Shown here: piece after piece, positions 32,878 to 42,903 of the stretch
Layout: every line of letters begins with the position of its first letter
Numbering within the stretch: the stretch's first letter is position 1
Source: Pontibacillus sp. HMF3514
Lineage (GTDB): Bacteria > Bacillota > Bacilli > Bacillales > BH030062
Direction: 5' to 3'
NCBI RefSeq assembly: GCF_009858175.1
Contig: NZ_CP047393.1
Span: 2,046,001 to 2,110,000 of the forward strand
DNA length: 64,000 nucleotides
Translations under genes and position numbers: made by a program
Notes under the pieces: model-generated
Told to the model about the DNA's origin: nothing
Database searches by the model: none
Seen by the model: the letters and a program-made list of their open reading frames with translations, nothing else

Positions 32878-34380
32878 TTAAAACTGATAAATCTTCTGAT
32901 ATTTCTCACGAAGATGGTCAACTAAATAAGTAGGGTTTAACTTCTCATTCGTTACACCTTCTAAAATTTCAAGTGGCTTCTTCATTTTTCCGTATTGGTG
33001 AATGTTTTCTGTAAGCCATTTACGGATTTGTTCAAAGTCACCCTTACCAATAATTTCTTCAACATCTAAATCATTTTTCATTGTATTATGGAATTGTGCT
33101 GCATACATGTAACCTAATGCATAAGAAGGAAAGTACCCAAACGCACCACCAGACCAGTGAACATCCTGTAGTACGCCCTCTTGATCAGTCTTAGGACGAA
33201 TACCAAGATACTCTTCCATTTTGTCATTCCACAACTCAGGTAGATCCTTCACTTGAATTTCATCATTAATTAAAGCTTTTTCAAGTTCATAGCGTACCAT
33301 GATATGAAGACAATAAGTTAGTTCATCCGCTTCAATTCGAATAAATGAAGGTTTCACTTCATTGACAGCACGATAAAAATCTTCAAACTTTACGTGTTGA
33401 AACGATTCAGGTGCATGGGATAAGAATAGTTCATAATGGTTCTTCCAAAATGCTTCTGTTCTAGAAACGAAATTCTCCCAGAATAAGGATTGTGATTCAT
33501 GAATCCCCATAGAAGTACCACCTGCTAATGGTGTATAAGCAAGTTTAGGACTAATATTTTGTTCATATAACGCGTGTCCACCTTCATGAATAGTACCGAA
33601 CACTGCTGTCCGGAAATCCTTTTCATCGTATTTCGTTGTAACACGAACGTCTCCTTGGTTTAGATCAATTGCAAATGGGTGAACAGTTTCATCTAAGCGT
33701 CCACCCTCAAAGTTATACCCCATACGTTTTAGGATTTCTAAACTAAACACTTCTTGTTGCTCTTTAGGGAAATGACCTGTTAAAAGAGTTGGATCGGGAT
33801 TCACATCTGATTTTTTAATTTGTTGTAGTAAGTCTGTTAAAGATTTGCGTACAGCCGGAAATACTTCATCTAAAACATCGACTGTTACACCTGGCTCAAA
33901 GTTATCAAGAAGTGCATTGTAGATATGTTTCTCATAACCCCAGTACTCAGCAAAACGTTTATTATATTCAACCATTTTCTCTAAGTAAGGACGATACATT
34001 TCAAAATCATTTTTTTCTTTTGCTTCTTCCCAAACTGCCTCTGATTTAGCTTGAAGAGAGACATACTCTTTATATTCATCTGAAGGGATTTTGGAGTGTT
34101 TGTTGTATTCCTTTTCACATTCCTCAATACTTTTCTGAATTATCTCGTCTTGAGTATGACCTTTTAATGCTTCAATATAGCCCTTCATCTCATCAGAAGT
34201 TGCCATTTGGTGTACTTTTTGAGATAACGTAGCAATAACATCTGAACGGCCTTCTACTCCATTTTTAGGAGCATATGTGCGAAGGTCCCAAGCCATTAAT
34301 GAAATGGCCTCTCCGTATTGACTCATTTCCTTCACATAATTCATAAACTGTTCTTCTGTTTGATTCCACTGTTCCCCCAT
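32878..34380 (-). CDS. ypwA: M32 carboxypeptidase (Taq type)
   Basis: The 500-residue metallopeptidase has HEGGHALYEQ (about 262-271), the zinc motif HExxH in its M32 form, followed by HESQSLFWENFVSR with the third ligand Glu, and IRIEADELTYCLHI. It removes C-terminal residues from peptides with broad specificity. B. subtilis YpwA is the characterised relative. GAGGAGGAG precedes the ATG. It follows ypsC by 15 bases, so the two form an operon. Confidence 0.95.
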   Translation of the reverse strand: MGEQWNQTEEQFMNYVKEMSQYGEAISLMAWDLRTYAPKNGVEGRSDVIATLSQKVHQMATSDEMKGYIEALKGHTQDEIIQKSIEECEKEYNKHSKIPSDEYKEYVSLQAKSEAVWEEAKEKNDFEMYRPYLEKMVEYNKRFAEYWGYEKHIYNALLDNFEPGVTVDVLDEVFPAVRKSLTDLLQQIKKSDVNPDPTLLTGHFPKEQQEVFSLEILKRMGYNFEGGRLDETVHPFAIDLNQGDVRVTTKYDEKDFRTAVFGTIHEGGHALYEQNISPKLAYTPLAGGTSMGIHESQSLFWENFVSRTEAFWKNHYELFLSHAPESFQHVKFEDFYRAVNEVKPSFIRIEADELTYCLHIMVRYELEKALINDEIQVKDLPELWNDKMEEYLGIRPKTDQEGVLQDVHWSGGAFGYFPSYALGYMYAAQFHNTMKNDLDVEEIIGKGDFEQIRKWLTENIHQYGKMKKPLEILEGVTNEKLNPTYLVDHLREKYQKIYQF

Positions 34381-34395
34381 GGTTCTCCTCCTCTT

Positions 34396-35532
34396 TTATT
34401 TATGCTTACCGAAATATTGGTAGTAATCCGTTTTGATGAAGCCATTAAATAATTTACGCTTTTTCGTTGCTTCTTTTCCATACAATTTTTCAAAGTTAGG
34501 ATGAGAAGTGATGATGTATACACTCCAAGAAGGACAGTCTTTCATAATCCCACCAAAGTCTTTATACATTTGTTCTACTTCTTCCTTGTCACCCATTCTT
34601 TCTCCATACGGTGGATTTCCTACAATATAACCATTCGCACTTTGAGGACGAAAATCCTTCACTTGCATCTGTTTCCATGTAATTAATTCACCAAGACCTG
34701 CTTCCATAGCATTTTCTTTAGCGATATCTATTAGGCGTCCATCAATATCAAACCCTGTAATATCAAGTGGTTGATCATAATTAGCAGCTTCTTCAGCTTC
34801 ATTAAATGCATCTTCCCAAAGATTATATGGAATCATATCCCATTCTTCAGAAGCGAATTCACGGTTGAAGCCGGGAGCAATATTTTGTCCAATAAGAGCT
34901 GCTTCAATTGGAATAGTACCTGATCCACAGAAAGGATCTACAAAAGGAAAATCCGGTTTCCAGTTCGTAAGTTGAACTAAAGCTGCAGCTAACGTTTCTT
35001 TTAACGGGGCTTCACCTTGCCCAGTTCGATAACCTCTTTTATGCAGTCCACTTCCGCTTGTATCAATGGTTAACAGCGCTGTATCTTTATGTAGAGCAAT
35101 TTCAACCCGATACATTGGACCTGTTTCTTGAATACGAGAAGAAGCAAGTCCGTACATTTTTTTCATACGTTCTACAATTGCTTTTTTCACGATGGATTGA
35201 CAATCGGGAACTGAGTGTAGCGTTGATTTAACCGATTTTCCAATAACAGGTACTGAACCATCTTCAGGAATGAAATTCTCCCAAGGTAAGGCTTTTGTTT
35301 GCTCGAATAATTCGTCAAAGGTTGTAGCTTGAAATTCACCAACCACAAGCCTTACACGATCAGCTGTACGAAGCCATAAGTTACTTCTAGGAATACCACT
35401 CACATCTGTTTGATAACGCACCCTTCCATTTTCAACTGTAACATCTTCGTAACCTAAATCTTTTACCTCTTTTGCAACAACGGATTCTAATCCCATTGCA
35501 GATGTCGCGATGAGGTTAACTTTTTTTGGCAT
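34396..35532 (-). CDS. ypsC: THUMP-domain rRNA methyltransferase YpsC (RlmL/RlmK-like)
   Basis: The 378-residue protein has an N-terminal THUMP region (about 1-165, FNLIATSAMGLESVVAKEV type) and a C-terminal SAM-binding Rossmann domain with VDPFCGSGTIPIEAALIG (about 205) and catalytic NPPYGERMG (about 308). Relatives methylate N2 of guanine in 23S rRNA (RlmL, G2445). It is followed by ypwA and preceded by the rnpB terminator. AAAGGAGTG lies before the ATG. Confidence 0.9.
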   Translation of the reverse strand: MPKKVNLIATSAMGLESVVAKEVKDLGYEDVTVENGRVRYQTDVSGIPRSNLWLRTADRVRLVVGEFQATTFDELFEQTKALPWENFIPEDGSVPVIGKSVKSTLHSVPDCQSIVKKAIVERMKKMYGLASSRIQETGPMYRVEIALHKDTALLTIDTSGSGLHKRGYRTGQGEAPLKETLAAALVQLTNWKPDFPFVDPFCGSGTIPIEAALIGQNIAPGFNREFASEEWDMIPYNLWEDAFNEAEEAANYDQPLDITGFDIDGRLIDIAKENAMEAGLGELITWKQMQVKDFRPQSANGYIVGNPPYGERMGDKEEVEQMYKDFGGIMKDCPSWSVYIITSHPNFEKLYGKEATKKRKLFNGFIKTDYYQYFGKHK

Positions 35533-35633
35533 GCCCTTGCACTCCTTTATTGCTATTACGTAGCTATGTATTAATATGCTCGCTTTATGTCTTAGAAAAA
35601 CACAAATTTAATTGTGCATTCTCTTAAATTAAT

Positions 35634-35671
35634 AAAAAACCCTTTCTAAGCTTCTAGCTTTAGAAAGGGTG
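35634..35671 (-). terminator. Terminator of rnpB
   Basis: ACCCTTTCTAA and TTAGAAAGGGT form an 11-bp stem; TTTTTTATT follows on the minus strand. Confidence 0.9.
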
Positions 35672-35685
35672 TCATAAGTAAAAAA

Positions 35686-36092
35686 AGACCTGATGAATGC
35701 TCTGTAAGCCATGTTCTGTACCCTCGTACTCCTATCGGTGGTCAACCTCGTACATAAGGTGGTAATCATCTATCTACAAGCCTATAGCTTGTCTCTTCAT
35801 ATTGGTTTAGTTCCCTCAGAAGAGTGCCCCTACCTATTTTTGGGTTGCTCGCTCGCGGGGTTTACCTCGTTCCACTTCGCTTGTTTCCAAGCGAACTTCG
35901 TCACTGTGGCACTTTCAAGATACTCTGACCTTATCTTCAAGTGACGTAGGTCATTTTTCTGCCGTTAGCTGTTACACTACCTTGACTTATGGTTTCGTCA
36001 AGCACGAACACTACAAGCATCTCAGCTTGTGCGAGCATGGACTTTCCTCTGAATGATAGATCATCCAGCGATTACCCAAGCATTCATCAACC
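35686..36092 (-). ncRNA. rnpB: RNase P RNA, class B
   Basis: The minus strand carries the catalytic RNA of RNase P, about 405 bases. Seen are helix P1 (TGATGAATGC at 36089-36080 with GCATTCATCA near the 3' end), the conserved AGAGGAAAGTCCATGCTCGCAC, the GAAAGTGCCACAGTGACGAA core, GTGGAACGAGGTAAACCCC with GCGAGCGAGCAACCC, and ACAGAACATGGCTTACAG at the 3' end. The order and the L15.1-type elements agree with the B. subtilis class B RNA (401). It processes tRNA 5' ends with RnpA. Open frames here are by-products. Confidence 0.96.
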
Positions 36093-36100
36093 GCTCATAT

Positions 36101-36129
36101 ATTTTAATCTTTTCAAGTCGTTAGGTCAA
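36101..36129 (-). promoter_or_regulatory. rnpB promoter
   Basis: TTGACC (36129-36124), a 17-base spacer and TAAAAT (36106-36101) on the minus strand, ending about 9 bases before the predicted 5' end of the RNA. Confidence 0.88.
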
Positions 36130-36266
36130 TGACTTTCTATTGAAAACTTAAGCGTTAGAACACCCCTCAATACGGAATGTTTATTGAAAGCTCATCTAAC
36201 CCTGTAAAATTCATTGTACCACGAGAGAGTGACCCTTTCATTATAAAAATGTTGGAAATCAGTCCA

Positions 36267-36605
36267 TTAAGAGTCAGAATACTTTTTCCCGAAAACAGCT
36301 TTTTCTAAGTTTGATAACCTCTGCAAGACATCATAGTTAACTTGTCCTTGCTGAGGTTGTTGTGTAGCACTTCTTGTTCTTTTAGGGGCAGGTGATGATG
36401 ATTGCTGTTGAGCCCCTGGGTTTTGCTTCTTTAATTGCTCATTTTCTTGCTTTAATCGCTCAATCTCTTTCTGAAAAGCATCATAATCTTGAATAACGTC
36501 ATCTAAAAACTGATCTACTTCTTCTTGATTATAACCTCGAATGGCTGTTTTAAAATCTTTTTCCAGAATATCTTTACTTGAATACTGTACTCGTTCTAAA
36601 CCCAT
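36267..36605 (-). CDS. gpsB: Cell-division regulator GpsB
   Basis: The 112-residue DivIVA-like protein has the N-terminal membrane-binding/PBP-binding block YSSKDILEKDFKTAIRGYNQ followed by EEVDQFLDDVIQDYDAF and a coiled coil, a Pro/Gln/Ser linker, and the C-terminal trimerising helix VNYDVLQRLSNLEKAVFGKK. GpsB shuttles PBP1 between division septum and side wall. Start MGLERVQY is placed behind GAGGTG. Its PBP1 partner (PonA) is encoded 10 kb away in this window. Confidence 0.95.
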   Translation of the reverse strand: MGLERVQYSSKDILEKDFKTAIRGYNQEEVDQFLDDVIQDYDAFQKEIERLKQENEQLKKQNPGAQQQSSSPAPKRTRSATQQPQQGQVNYDVLQRLSNLEKAVFGKKYSDS

Positions 36606-36679
36606 TTCTTTCACCTCAAACTTATAGCTCTTATCATAATCTTTGCAGATGAAGCAATTAATGTCAATTTATTGTTGGA

Positions 36680-37243
36680 TTAATCAGACCAGTAATTTGG
36701 ATCCTCCATCATCATTTCACGAACCGTATCATCAATATCAAATGGTGTAATATAATAAATAGGGTAATCATGCTTCTCTTGGTATTGCTTTGCTTTCTCT
36801 AAAAAATATGCAGGGCTTCCTCCTGTTTCTTCATCATACAAGAGTATACAAGCATCACTTTTTTCTAATAACCACTGGTCTCTGGCTTGAAACTGATAGG
36901 GTCCATCATATTCTTTATTATACAATGGTTTAAAGAAATCTGCACTCTCTATTAGCATACGATATTGCTCTTGTTGTTTCTCAGGCCACCTGCTTTCTTG
37001 ATTTAAAAATGGCGGAAAAACCCCTAGCTTTATATCATATTCATTCTTTAAATCAAGTATGATTTCGCCTGTCCATATTTCAACTCCCATATTACCTGAA
37101 ATTAATACCCACTCCAACCCTTCTTCAATTAGGGGGAGTAATCTACGTTTAATCGTTTCTTTTACATAATCAATTTTAGGATCATCTATTTGAAATAATC
37201 CCATTTCCATTGGTTTGTATCCTGAAACGGCTATAATCTTCAT
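36680..37243 (-). CDS. ypsA: YpsA (SLOG-fold protein)
   Basis: The 187-residue protein has the DUF1273/YpsA pattern MKIIAVSGYKPMEMGLF, EWVLISGNMGVEIWTGEI, LGVFPPFLNQESRWPEKQQ and ACILLYDEETGGSPAYF. The SLOG superfamily fold suggests nucleotide or sugar-phosphate binding; in B. subtilis and Staphylococcus YpsA affects cell division. The gpsB neighbour follows 70 bases downstream and is co-oriented. Confidence 0.93.
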   Translation of the reverse strand: MKIIAVSGYKPMEMGLFQIDDPKIDYVKETIKRRLLPLIEEGLEWVLISGNMGVEIWTGEIILDLKNEYDIKLGVFPPFLNQESRWPEKQQEQYRMLIESADFFKPLYNKEYDGPYQFQARDQWLLEKSDACILLYDEETGGSPAYFLEKAKQYQEKHDYPIYYITPFDIDDTVREMMMEDPNYWSD

Positions 37244-37264
37244 ACGAAACTCCTTTATGTATAG

Positions 37265-37288
37265 AGTGAGCTGGAGAACCAGCTCACT
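37265..37288. terminator. Hairpin between cotD and ypsA
   Basis: AGTGAGCTGG and CCAGCTCACT form a 10-bp stem with a four-base loop. The minus-strand tail (CTATACAT) is poor in T, the plus-strand tail (ATTCTTTCTTT) better. Confidence 0.6.
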
Positions 37289-37302
37289 ATTCTTTCTTTA
37301 GA

Positions 37303-37764
37303 CTAACAACCGCATTTTTTTGGTTTCATACCCATTGGACCCATTTGGTTCGGTCCCATTGGACATTGTCCCATTTGACCTGGTCCCATCATTCCCGGGC
37401 CGCCCATTGGTCCTGTTGATGCTCCAGCTACCTGGCTTCCTGGTCCCATTTGACCTGGTCCACCTGGTCCCATCATGCCAGGACCACCCATTGGCCCTGT
37501 TGATGCTCCAGCTACTTGGCTTCCTGGTCCCATATTAACATTTTGCTGAGAAACTTGAGTAACATCAGACTGAGATTGAGGGAAGAAATGTTTGTTCAAT
37601 ACATTGACATGGTTAACATTCGTTGTATGAGTAGGATGAATGTGGTCTACCTCTTGTTGAAAAAAGTTATGCTTTACACATTGCTTTGTTGGATATACTT
37701 TTTGTTGAGCTGGACTTACCATTTGTGGTCTTGGTCCACAACCACACATTCTTCTTGGACGCAT
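37303..37764 (-). CDS. cotD: CotD-like inner spore coat protein with Gly/Met/Pro repeats
   Basis: The 153-residue protein starts MRPRRMCGCGPRPQMVSPAQ and keeps the CotD-type His-rich centre (HIHPTHTTNVNHVNVLNKH). The second half consists of repeats rich in Met, Gly and Pro: the unit GPGSQVAGASTGPMGGPGMM occurs twice, followed by shorter MGP-type units, and it ends KPKKCGC. CotD is a sigma-K-dependent coat protein. The repeat half is much longer than in B. subtilis CotD (75 residues). It is next to ypsA and gpsB, as in B. subtilis. Confidence 0.88.
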   Translation of the reverse strand: MRPRRMCGCGPRPQMVSPAQQKVYPTKQCVKHNFFQQEVDHIHPTHTTNVNHVNVLNKHFFPQSQSDVTQVSQQNVNMGPGSQVAGASTGPMGGPGMMGPGGPGQMGPGSQVAGASTGPMGGPGMMGPGQMGQCPMGPNQMGPMGMKPKKCGC

Positions 37765-37897
37765 AATCGTCTCTCCCTTCTTAATTCTAGGTTCACTAAT
37801 AACCTATGTTGAAGGAGGGAGACATGTACTAAGACACATACCTATTTTCAGGTAAGAATCCTAATTCTATAGGAACGGGATAAGTATTGGATTATCA

Positions 37898-37936
37898 TAT
37901 AAAAATACTGCTCACACCAATTAAGGTATAAGCAGT
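37898..37936 (-). terminator. Terminator of cdd
   Basis: ACTGCT...AGCAGT with inner ACC/GGT pairing and mismatches; TATTTTTATATG follows on the minus strand. Confidence 0.65.
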
Positions 37937-37948
37937 TGAAAACCAACA

Positions 37949-38419
<471 letters not shown>

Positions 38420-38536
38420 TTATCAAACATTTGTTGTAGCTCTTTTTACCAATCTTTGTTCCAATCGTTTTGTTAGCCAAAGTTATTTTAAGTAAGGTAT
38501 AATTTTTGTAAAAGTTTTGTTTAAGGAGGAATGTAG

Positions 38537-41500
38537 ATGAATTGGATACTAAGGTACAGAAAAATTGTTCTTGTATTTATCTTTTTGTTAGTTTCTACTG
38601 GCATTTTTACATATTATCAGTTACCTAAGAGAGATCTACCCGAAATTAATGTAAACATTGCATCAATCACAACTCCATTTCCTGGTGCAACTCCTTTAGA
38701 TGTAGAGCGTACGATTACCAATCCGATAGAAGATAAGATCAAGGATATTGAAGGTGTAGATACTGTAGAATCCATTTCCACCACTGGCTTTTCATCCGTT
38801 ACTGTCACGCTAGAAGGAAACGTAAACAACAAAGTCACCTATTCCAAAATTAGACAATCCATTTCAGACATAGCACGTACTTTCCCAGAAGAAGTTCAAG
38901 ACTCATCGGTAAATACTGATTTAAATATGACAGCAGTTTCCTCGTATCATTTGAAAGCTCAGAATTATGATACTTTATATAAGGCTCACGATTTAATAAT
39001 AAATTGGCAAAAGCAATTATCAAATATATCAGGTGTTCAATCCGTTCAAGTTAAAGGGTTACCAGAAGAACAGCTTTTAATTACACTGGATGCAGAAAAA
39101 CTTAATAATCAGTCCCTTTCACCTTTACAAATCATTGATTCTTTACAAAAGGAGTTATCTCCAGGAGCTATTGGTACCATTGAAGAGGATGAAAAACTCT
39201 ATCAATTAAGATTAAACAAAACATCTGATTGGAAAGAGTTAGAGGACATTTCAGTAGGTCTAAATCCTCAAGGTGAAAGCATAACACTCAATGATATTGG
39301 AGCAATTAATTTAACTCATACTGAAGTAAAAGACTTAATTACGTATAAGGAACAGCCATCTTTATCATTAACGATTAAGGCCAAAGAAGGTATGAATATA
39401 TCTGCTTTACAAGACCGTATTGATGAAGAGATTAAAAGTTTATCAGGTAACCTACCTGACAACATAACTGTGGAGCAGTTTTATAGTCAAAATACATTAA
39501 TTGAAGAAGTATTTACGAATCTCCTTACTTCTTTCGGGATTTCACTTGCTGCAGTATTGCTGATTATGATGATTGGGTTACCATTTTCATCAGCTTTACT
39601 TGTCGCAATCGCTATTCCTATATCAGTATTAATCGGACTTATCCCCCTACCATATGTAGGTGTAGACTTAAATCAAATTTCGATTATTGGCATCATTATT
39701 GCCATCGGTATCCTTGTTGATGATGCCATCGTAGTAAATGACAACATTCAACGACGTTTCCAATTAGGAGATAGTGCTTGGAAGGGAACAATTCGTGGTA
39801 TTAAAGATGTAAGACTTTCTATTATTACATCAACATTGATGATTGTTTTTAGCTTCTTCCCTTTAACTTTTTTGTCTGGTAGTAATGGTGATTTTATACG
39901 TGCATTACCTACTACCCTGATCGCAACTATAGTAGCTTCAACAATATTGTCGTTAACCTTAATCCCTACAGTACTATATATAAGAAAAAAACGGAAAGAC
40001 TCGAAAGCTGAGCAATCCAAATCAGGTTTACTGGGAAGCTTTTTTTCTAAACTAGAAATGATTTATGCAGATAAGATCTTACCTAAGGTAACAAAGCGCC
40101 CTATAATAATTGGGTTTTCTGGATTAATTGTGTGTGCTCTATTAGCTAGTCTAGCAATTAAAATCCCTTTTGAATTTTTCCCATCTGCTGACCGAAAAGA
40201 AGTAACGATTTCTGTTACCGCTCCACAAGGGACAACATTAAATCAAACTCGCAGTCAATTAGAAGAAATGGAATCATTTATTAAGCAAAATAGTGAAGTT
40301 GTAGAAGAAACAGCTATTTTTGCTGGAAGTGGAATGCCACCATTATTTAGTTCTACACTTCAACAAAGTGGAGAAAATACTGGTCAAATTCTAATTCGAG
40401 TGAATAAATCTCAGCAAAGCGCCTCAAACTTTATAAACAATTGGGAGGAAAAGCTTCGTAACAAATTTACAAAGAGTGAGATTTTCCTTGAAACCATAAC
40501 GGCTGGCCCTCCTCCTAGCGCACCAATTGCAGTAAATATTCAAGGACCTAAACTTGAGCAATTAATTCAAACTGCGAACGACTTGAAAAAAGAATTGATT
40601 AAGCTTGACTCAACTGAACTCATAACGCTAAATATGAATAACGAGCAACCATATATTGAGTATTCGTTAGATCGAGCGAAGATAGCTGAGAATAATATAT
40701 CCATTGATCAAATATCATCCCAACTCCAAGTTGCAAATACTGGCATTCCGTTACGTGTATTTGATAACGGTGTGAATCGCTATGATATGAAATTATTACT
40801 AAATGATGGTGATGGATCTGGCGTTAATTTAGAAGCCTTAAGAGTTACTGGATCCTCTACATCTAAGGGAACACCGAGAGTTTTCACATTAGATGAATTA
40901 ATCGAACAAGAAAAATCAAATCAATTAGGCTCAATACCACATATGGATGGAGAAAGGACTGTGACCGTTAAAGGGTACGGAGAAGAAAGTTCAAATTCAT
41001 TTCAAAAAGAAGCAAATGAAGTCATTAACGAGTTTGAGAAAACATTACCCGCGGGTTACTCCTTTACAAATAGTGGTGAATTAAATGCTCAGCAAGAATT
41101 CTTTATCGAAGTTTCAAAGCTGTTTGTAATCGTCTTATTCTTGATTTATTTAGTGATGGCTATTCAATTTAACTCACTAACCATTCCTTTATTGATTACA
41201 AGTACAGTTTTCCTTGCTGTAACAGGAGCCATAATTGGTTTGTTTGTAACCAATGAGCCGCTTAGCTTTTTAGCTGTATTAGGAATCGTATCACTATCTG
41301 GAATTGTGGTCCGTAACTCGGTAATTTTGGTTGATTTCATCGAACAAAATCACCGAGAATCACAATCTATACACACGGCAGTTATTGAGGCTGGTCGTTC
41401 ACGCTTACGACCTATTATTTTAACATCACTTACATCAATTGCTGCTTTATTACCAATTGCTTTTTCAGGTGATGTGTTGTTCAGACCCTTAGCTATTTCA

Positions 41501-41605
41501 ATTGTTGGAGGTCTGTTATTTTCAACCATTCTTACACTAATATTACTACCTTCCTTTTATTTAATTCTGTATCGAATTCGAAGAGGAAAAATTAAAACTT
41601 CATAA
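38537..41605 (+). CDS. RND-family efflux transporter (SwrC/AcrB type)
   Basis: The 1022-residue protein has the RND layout: first helix (about 8-28), a large periplasm-type loop, helices 2-6 (about 335-480, with GIIIAIGILVDDAIVVNDNIQ holding the proton-relay Asp pair), helix 7 near 525, a second loop, and helices 8-12 (about 865-1015). It lacks an adjacent membrane-fusion protein, as does B. subtilis SwrC (YerP), which exports surfactin and other amphiphiles. Substrate here is not known. GGAGGA precedes the ATG. Single gene, with its own terminator. Confidence 0.93.
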   Translation: MNWILRYRKIVLVFIFLLVSTGIFTYYQLPKRDLPEINVNIASITTPFPGATPLDVERTITNPIEDKIKDIEGVDTVESISTTGFSSVTVTLEGNVNNKVTYSKIRQSISDIARTFPEEVQDSSVNTDLNMTAVSSYHLKAQNYDTLYKAHDLIINWQKQLSNISGVQSVQVKGLPEEQLLITLDAEKLNNQSLSPLQIIDSLQKELSPGAIGTIEEDEKLYQLRLNKTSDWKELEDISVGLNPQGESITLNDIGAINLTHTEVKDLITYKEQPSLSLTIKAKEGMNISALQDRIDEEIKSLSGNLPDNITVEQFYSQNTLIEEVFTNLLTSFGISLAAVLLIMMIGLPFSSALLVAIAIPISVLIGLIPLPYVGVDLNQISIIGIIIAIGILVDDAIVVNDNIQRRFQLGDSAWKGTIRGIKDVRLSIITSTLMIVFSFFPLTFLSGSNGDFIRALPTTLIATIVASTILSLTLIPTVLYIRKKRKDSKAEQSKSGLLGSFFSKLEMIYADKILPKVTKRPIIIGFSGLIVCALLASLAIKIPFEFFPSADRKEVTISVTAPQGTTLNQTRSQLEEMESFIKQNSEVVEETAIFAGSGMPPLFSSTLQQSGENTGQILIRVNKSQQSASNFINNWEEKLRNKFTKSEIFLETITAGPPPSAPIAVNIQGPKLEQLIQTANDLKKELIKLDSTELITLNMNNEQPYIEYSLDRAKIAENNISIDQISSQLQVANTGIPLRVFDNGVNRYDMKLLLNDGDGSGVNLEALRVTGSSTSKGTPRVFTLDELIEQEKSNQLGSIPHMDGERTVTVKGYGEESSNSFQKEANEVINEFEKTLPAGYSFTNSGELNAQQEFFIEVSKLFVIVLFLIYLVMAIQFNSLTIPLLITSTVFLAVTGAIIGLFVTNEPLSFLAVLGIVSLSGIVVRNSVILVDFIEQNHRESQSIHTAVIEAGRSRLRPIILTSLTSIAALLPIAFSGDVLFRPLAISIVGGLLFSTILTLILLPSFYLILYRIRRGKIKTS

Positions 41606-41611
41606 ATATAA

Positions 41612-41645
41612 AAGGAGATAACCATTTTAGGTTATCTCCTTTTAT
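41612..41645 (+). terminator. Bidirectional terminator after the RND gene
   Basis: AAAAGGAGATAACC pairs with GGTTATCTCCTTTT, a 14-bp stem with a six-base loop, between convergent genes. Confidence 0.88.
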
Positions 41646-41651
41646 AACACA

Positions 41652-41981
41652 TTAATTATTACTGATTTCATTAATTGTTACAGCCGTACCATAAGCAATG
41701 ATTTCTGAAGCTGCATTTGTTACATTTGATGTTTCTAATCGAACGTTAATGACAGCATCAGCACCCTTTTCTTCAGCATGCTTTTTCATTCGACCTATAG
41801 CTTGCTGTCTTGCTTCATCCATCATTTTGGTATAGTCTACGAGTTCTCCACCCACTAAATTTTTAAGGCTTGCAAGAATATCTCTACCTACATTTTTAGA
41901 TTGCACAGTGCTTCCTCTGACAAACCCTTTTAATTCCTTGATTTCATGGCCTGGAATAAAATCAGTATTCACGATAATCAT
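41652..41981 (-). CDS. YbjQ/UPF0145-family protein
   Basis: The 109-residue protein has the family pattern MIIVNTDFIPGHEIKELKGF, VRGSTVQSKNVGRDILASLK, GGELVDYTKMMDEARQQAI and GADAVINVRLETSNV. The family forms beta/alpha pentamers and is sometimes named a heavy-metal-binding domain, without firm function. The start is MIIV behind AAGGAGG. It overlaps the upstream small membrane gene by about 20 bases, so the two are co-translated. Confidence 0.9.
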   Translation of the reverse strand: MIIVNTDFIPGHEIKELKGFVRGSTVQSKNVGRDILASLKNLVGGELVDYTKMMDEARQQAIGRMKKHAEEKGADAVINVRLETSNVTNAASEIIAYGTAVTINEISNN

Positions 41982-42159
41982 TCTCTTCATCCTCCTTCTT
42001 TTCCCTCAGTCTATCTTTTATAAGTAAAAACATAATTACTCCTAGCGTTACATAAGAGGCTACAATTAAAATCAGCCCCATTATCCAACTCTGTAAGACC
42101 AGCAGTGCGATACCCAAAAACTGTAATATAGAAATAAGAGCAACTAAAAAAACTCGCAC
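41962..42159 (-). CDS. Small two-helix membrane protein
   Basis: About 65 residues with two hydrophobic segments (VFLVALISILQFLGIALLVL and MGLILIVASYVTLGVIMFLL) and a highly charged C-terminal tail (KDRLREKKEDEENDYREY). It overlaps the YbjQ-like gene by ~20 bases and may help anchor or modulate its product. Start uncertain between GTG at 42168 and GTG at 42159; the latter is better spaced from AGAGG. No family recognised. Confidence 0.65.
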   Translation of the reverse strand: MRVFLVALISILQFLGIALLVLQSWIMGLILIVASYVTLGVIMFLLIKDRLREKKEDEENDYREY

Positions 42160-42213
42160 AACCTCCACCTCTTTTCTTCCTACTATGTTATACGAATGGA
42201 AAATAAAAAAGTT

Positions 42214-42777
42214 TTATTTTCTAGGAGAAAAAATTTGCTGAGATAACATATATTCTCGAATAGACAACAGTTGTTCATCACTAATTGTTAAAATCTCACA
42301 ACCGTATCTATTCTGCGCTTCACAATCAGCTATATTCTTTATTTTGATCGAAGGCTTTACTTCAAGTTTCTCATCATTAATGTGAATATCATAAATACTT
42401 TCATTTTCAAATTTCTCAGAGGATAATAAACCAAACCCTTTGACGTTTATGTCAATAACTGTAGCTGTTCCAGCAAAACTATATACGCCACCTTGCACCT
42501 GATATAAAAATGCTGAAAAAGAACACGGCACACGAGGTAGTTTTCTTCGATTATCAGGGAATTTATCCAAAAACAACGGTAAATACAAATAAATGTGAAA
42601 ACCGTCTTTCTTTAATACTTTTGATTTAAATTCAATATGTTCATAAGTACAGGTCCATAAACTTCCTACATGTACTTTTGAACGATCATGGACGATTATT
42701 TCCATCATTTCACCTTGGATATCTAATACTTGTCCAATGACAAGTTGTTGACCTTTTCTCATTTTGAGGTATTCCAA
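42214..42777 (-). CDS. PilZ-domain protein with N-terminal YcgR-like domain
   Basis: The 187-residue protein has an N-terminal beta-rich region (about 1-85) like the YcgR/DgrA family and a PilZ domain (about 90-187) with RRKLPRVPCSF (RxxxR motif) and DINVKGFGLLS, in which Asn replaces the usual Ser. It probably binds cyclic di-GMP and may act on motility, as DgrA (YpfA) does in B. subtilis. Start is TTG eight bases behind GAGGGAG; a later ATG (MRKGQQ) is the alternative. Confidence 0.8.
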   Translation of the reverse strand: MEYLKMRKGQQLVIGQVLDIQGEMMEIIVHDRSKVHVGSLWTCTYEHIEFKSKVLKKDGFHIYLYLPLFLDKFPDNRRKLPRVPCSFSAFLYQVQGGVYSFAGTATVIDINVKGFGLLSSEKFENESIYDIHINDEKLEVKPSIKIKNIADCEAQNRYGCEILTISDEQLLSIREYMLSQQIFSPRK

Positions 42778-42903
42778 TTACTTCACTCCCTCATTACATT
42801 ATATTCCCCTTTAAGCTACATTGCATCGTTGTTTTTTCTCATTTCCTTAAGAATGAAGTTGCGTATTTGAAAAATACTATAAAGTGAAAGGAGGGGAATG
42901 AGT

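Noticed and set aside
35711-35944. Open frame MFCTLVLLSVVNLVHK...
   Set aside because: It lies antisense within the RNase P RNA and has no ribosome site.
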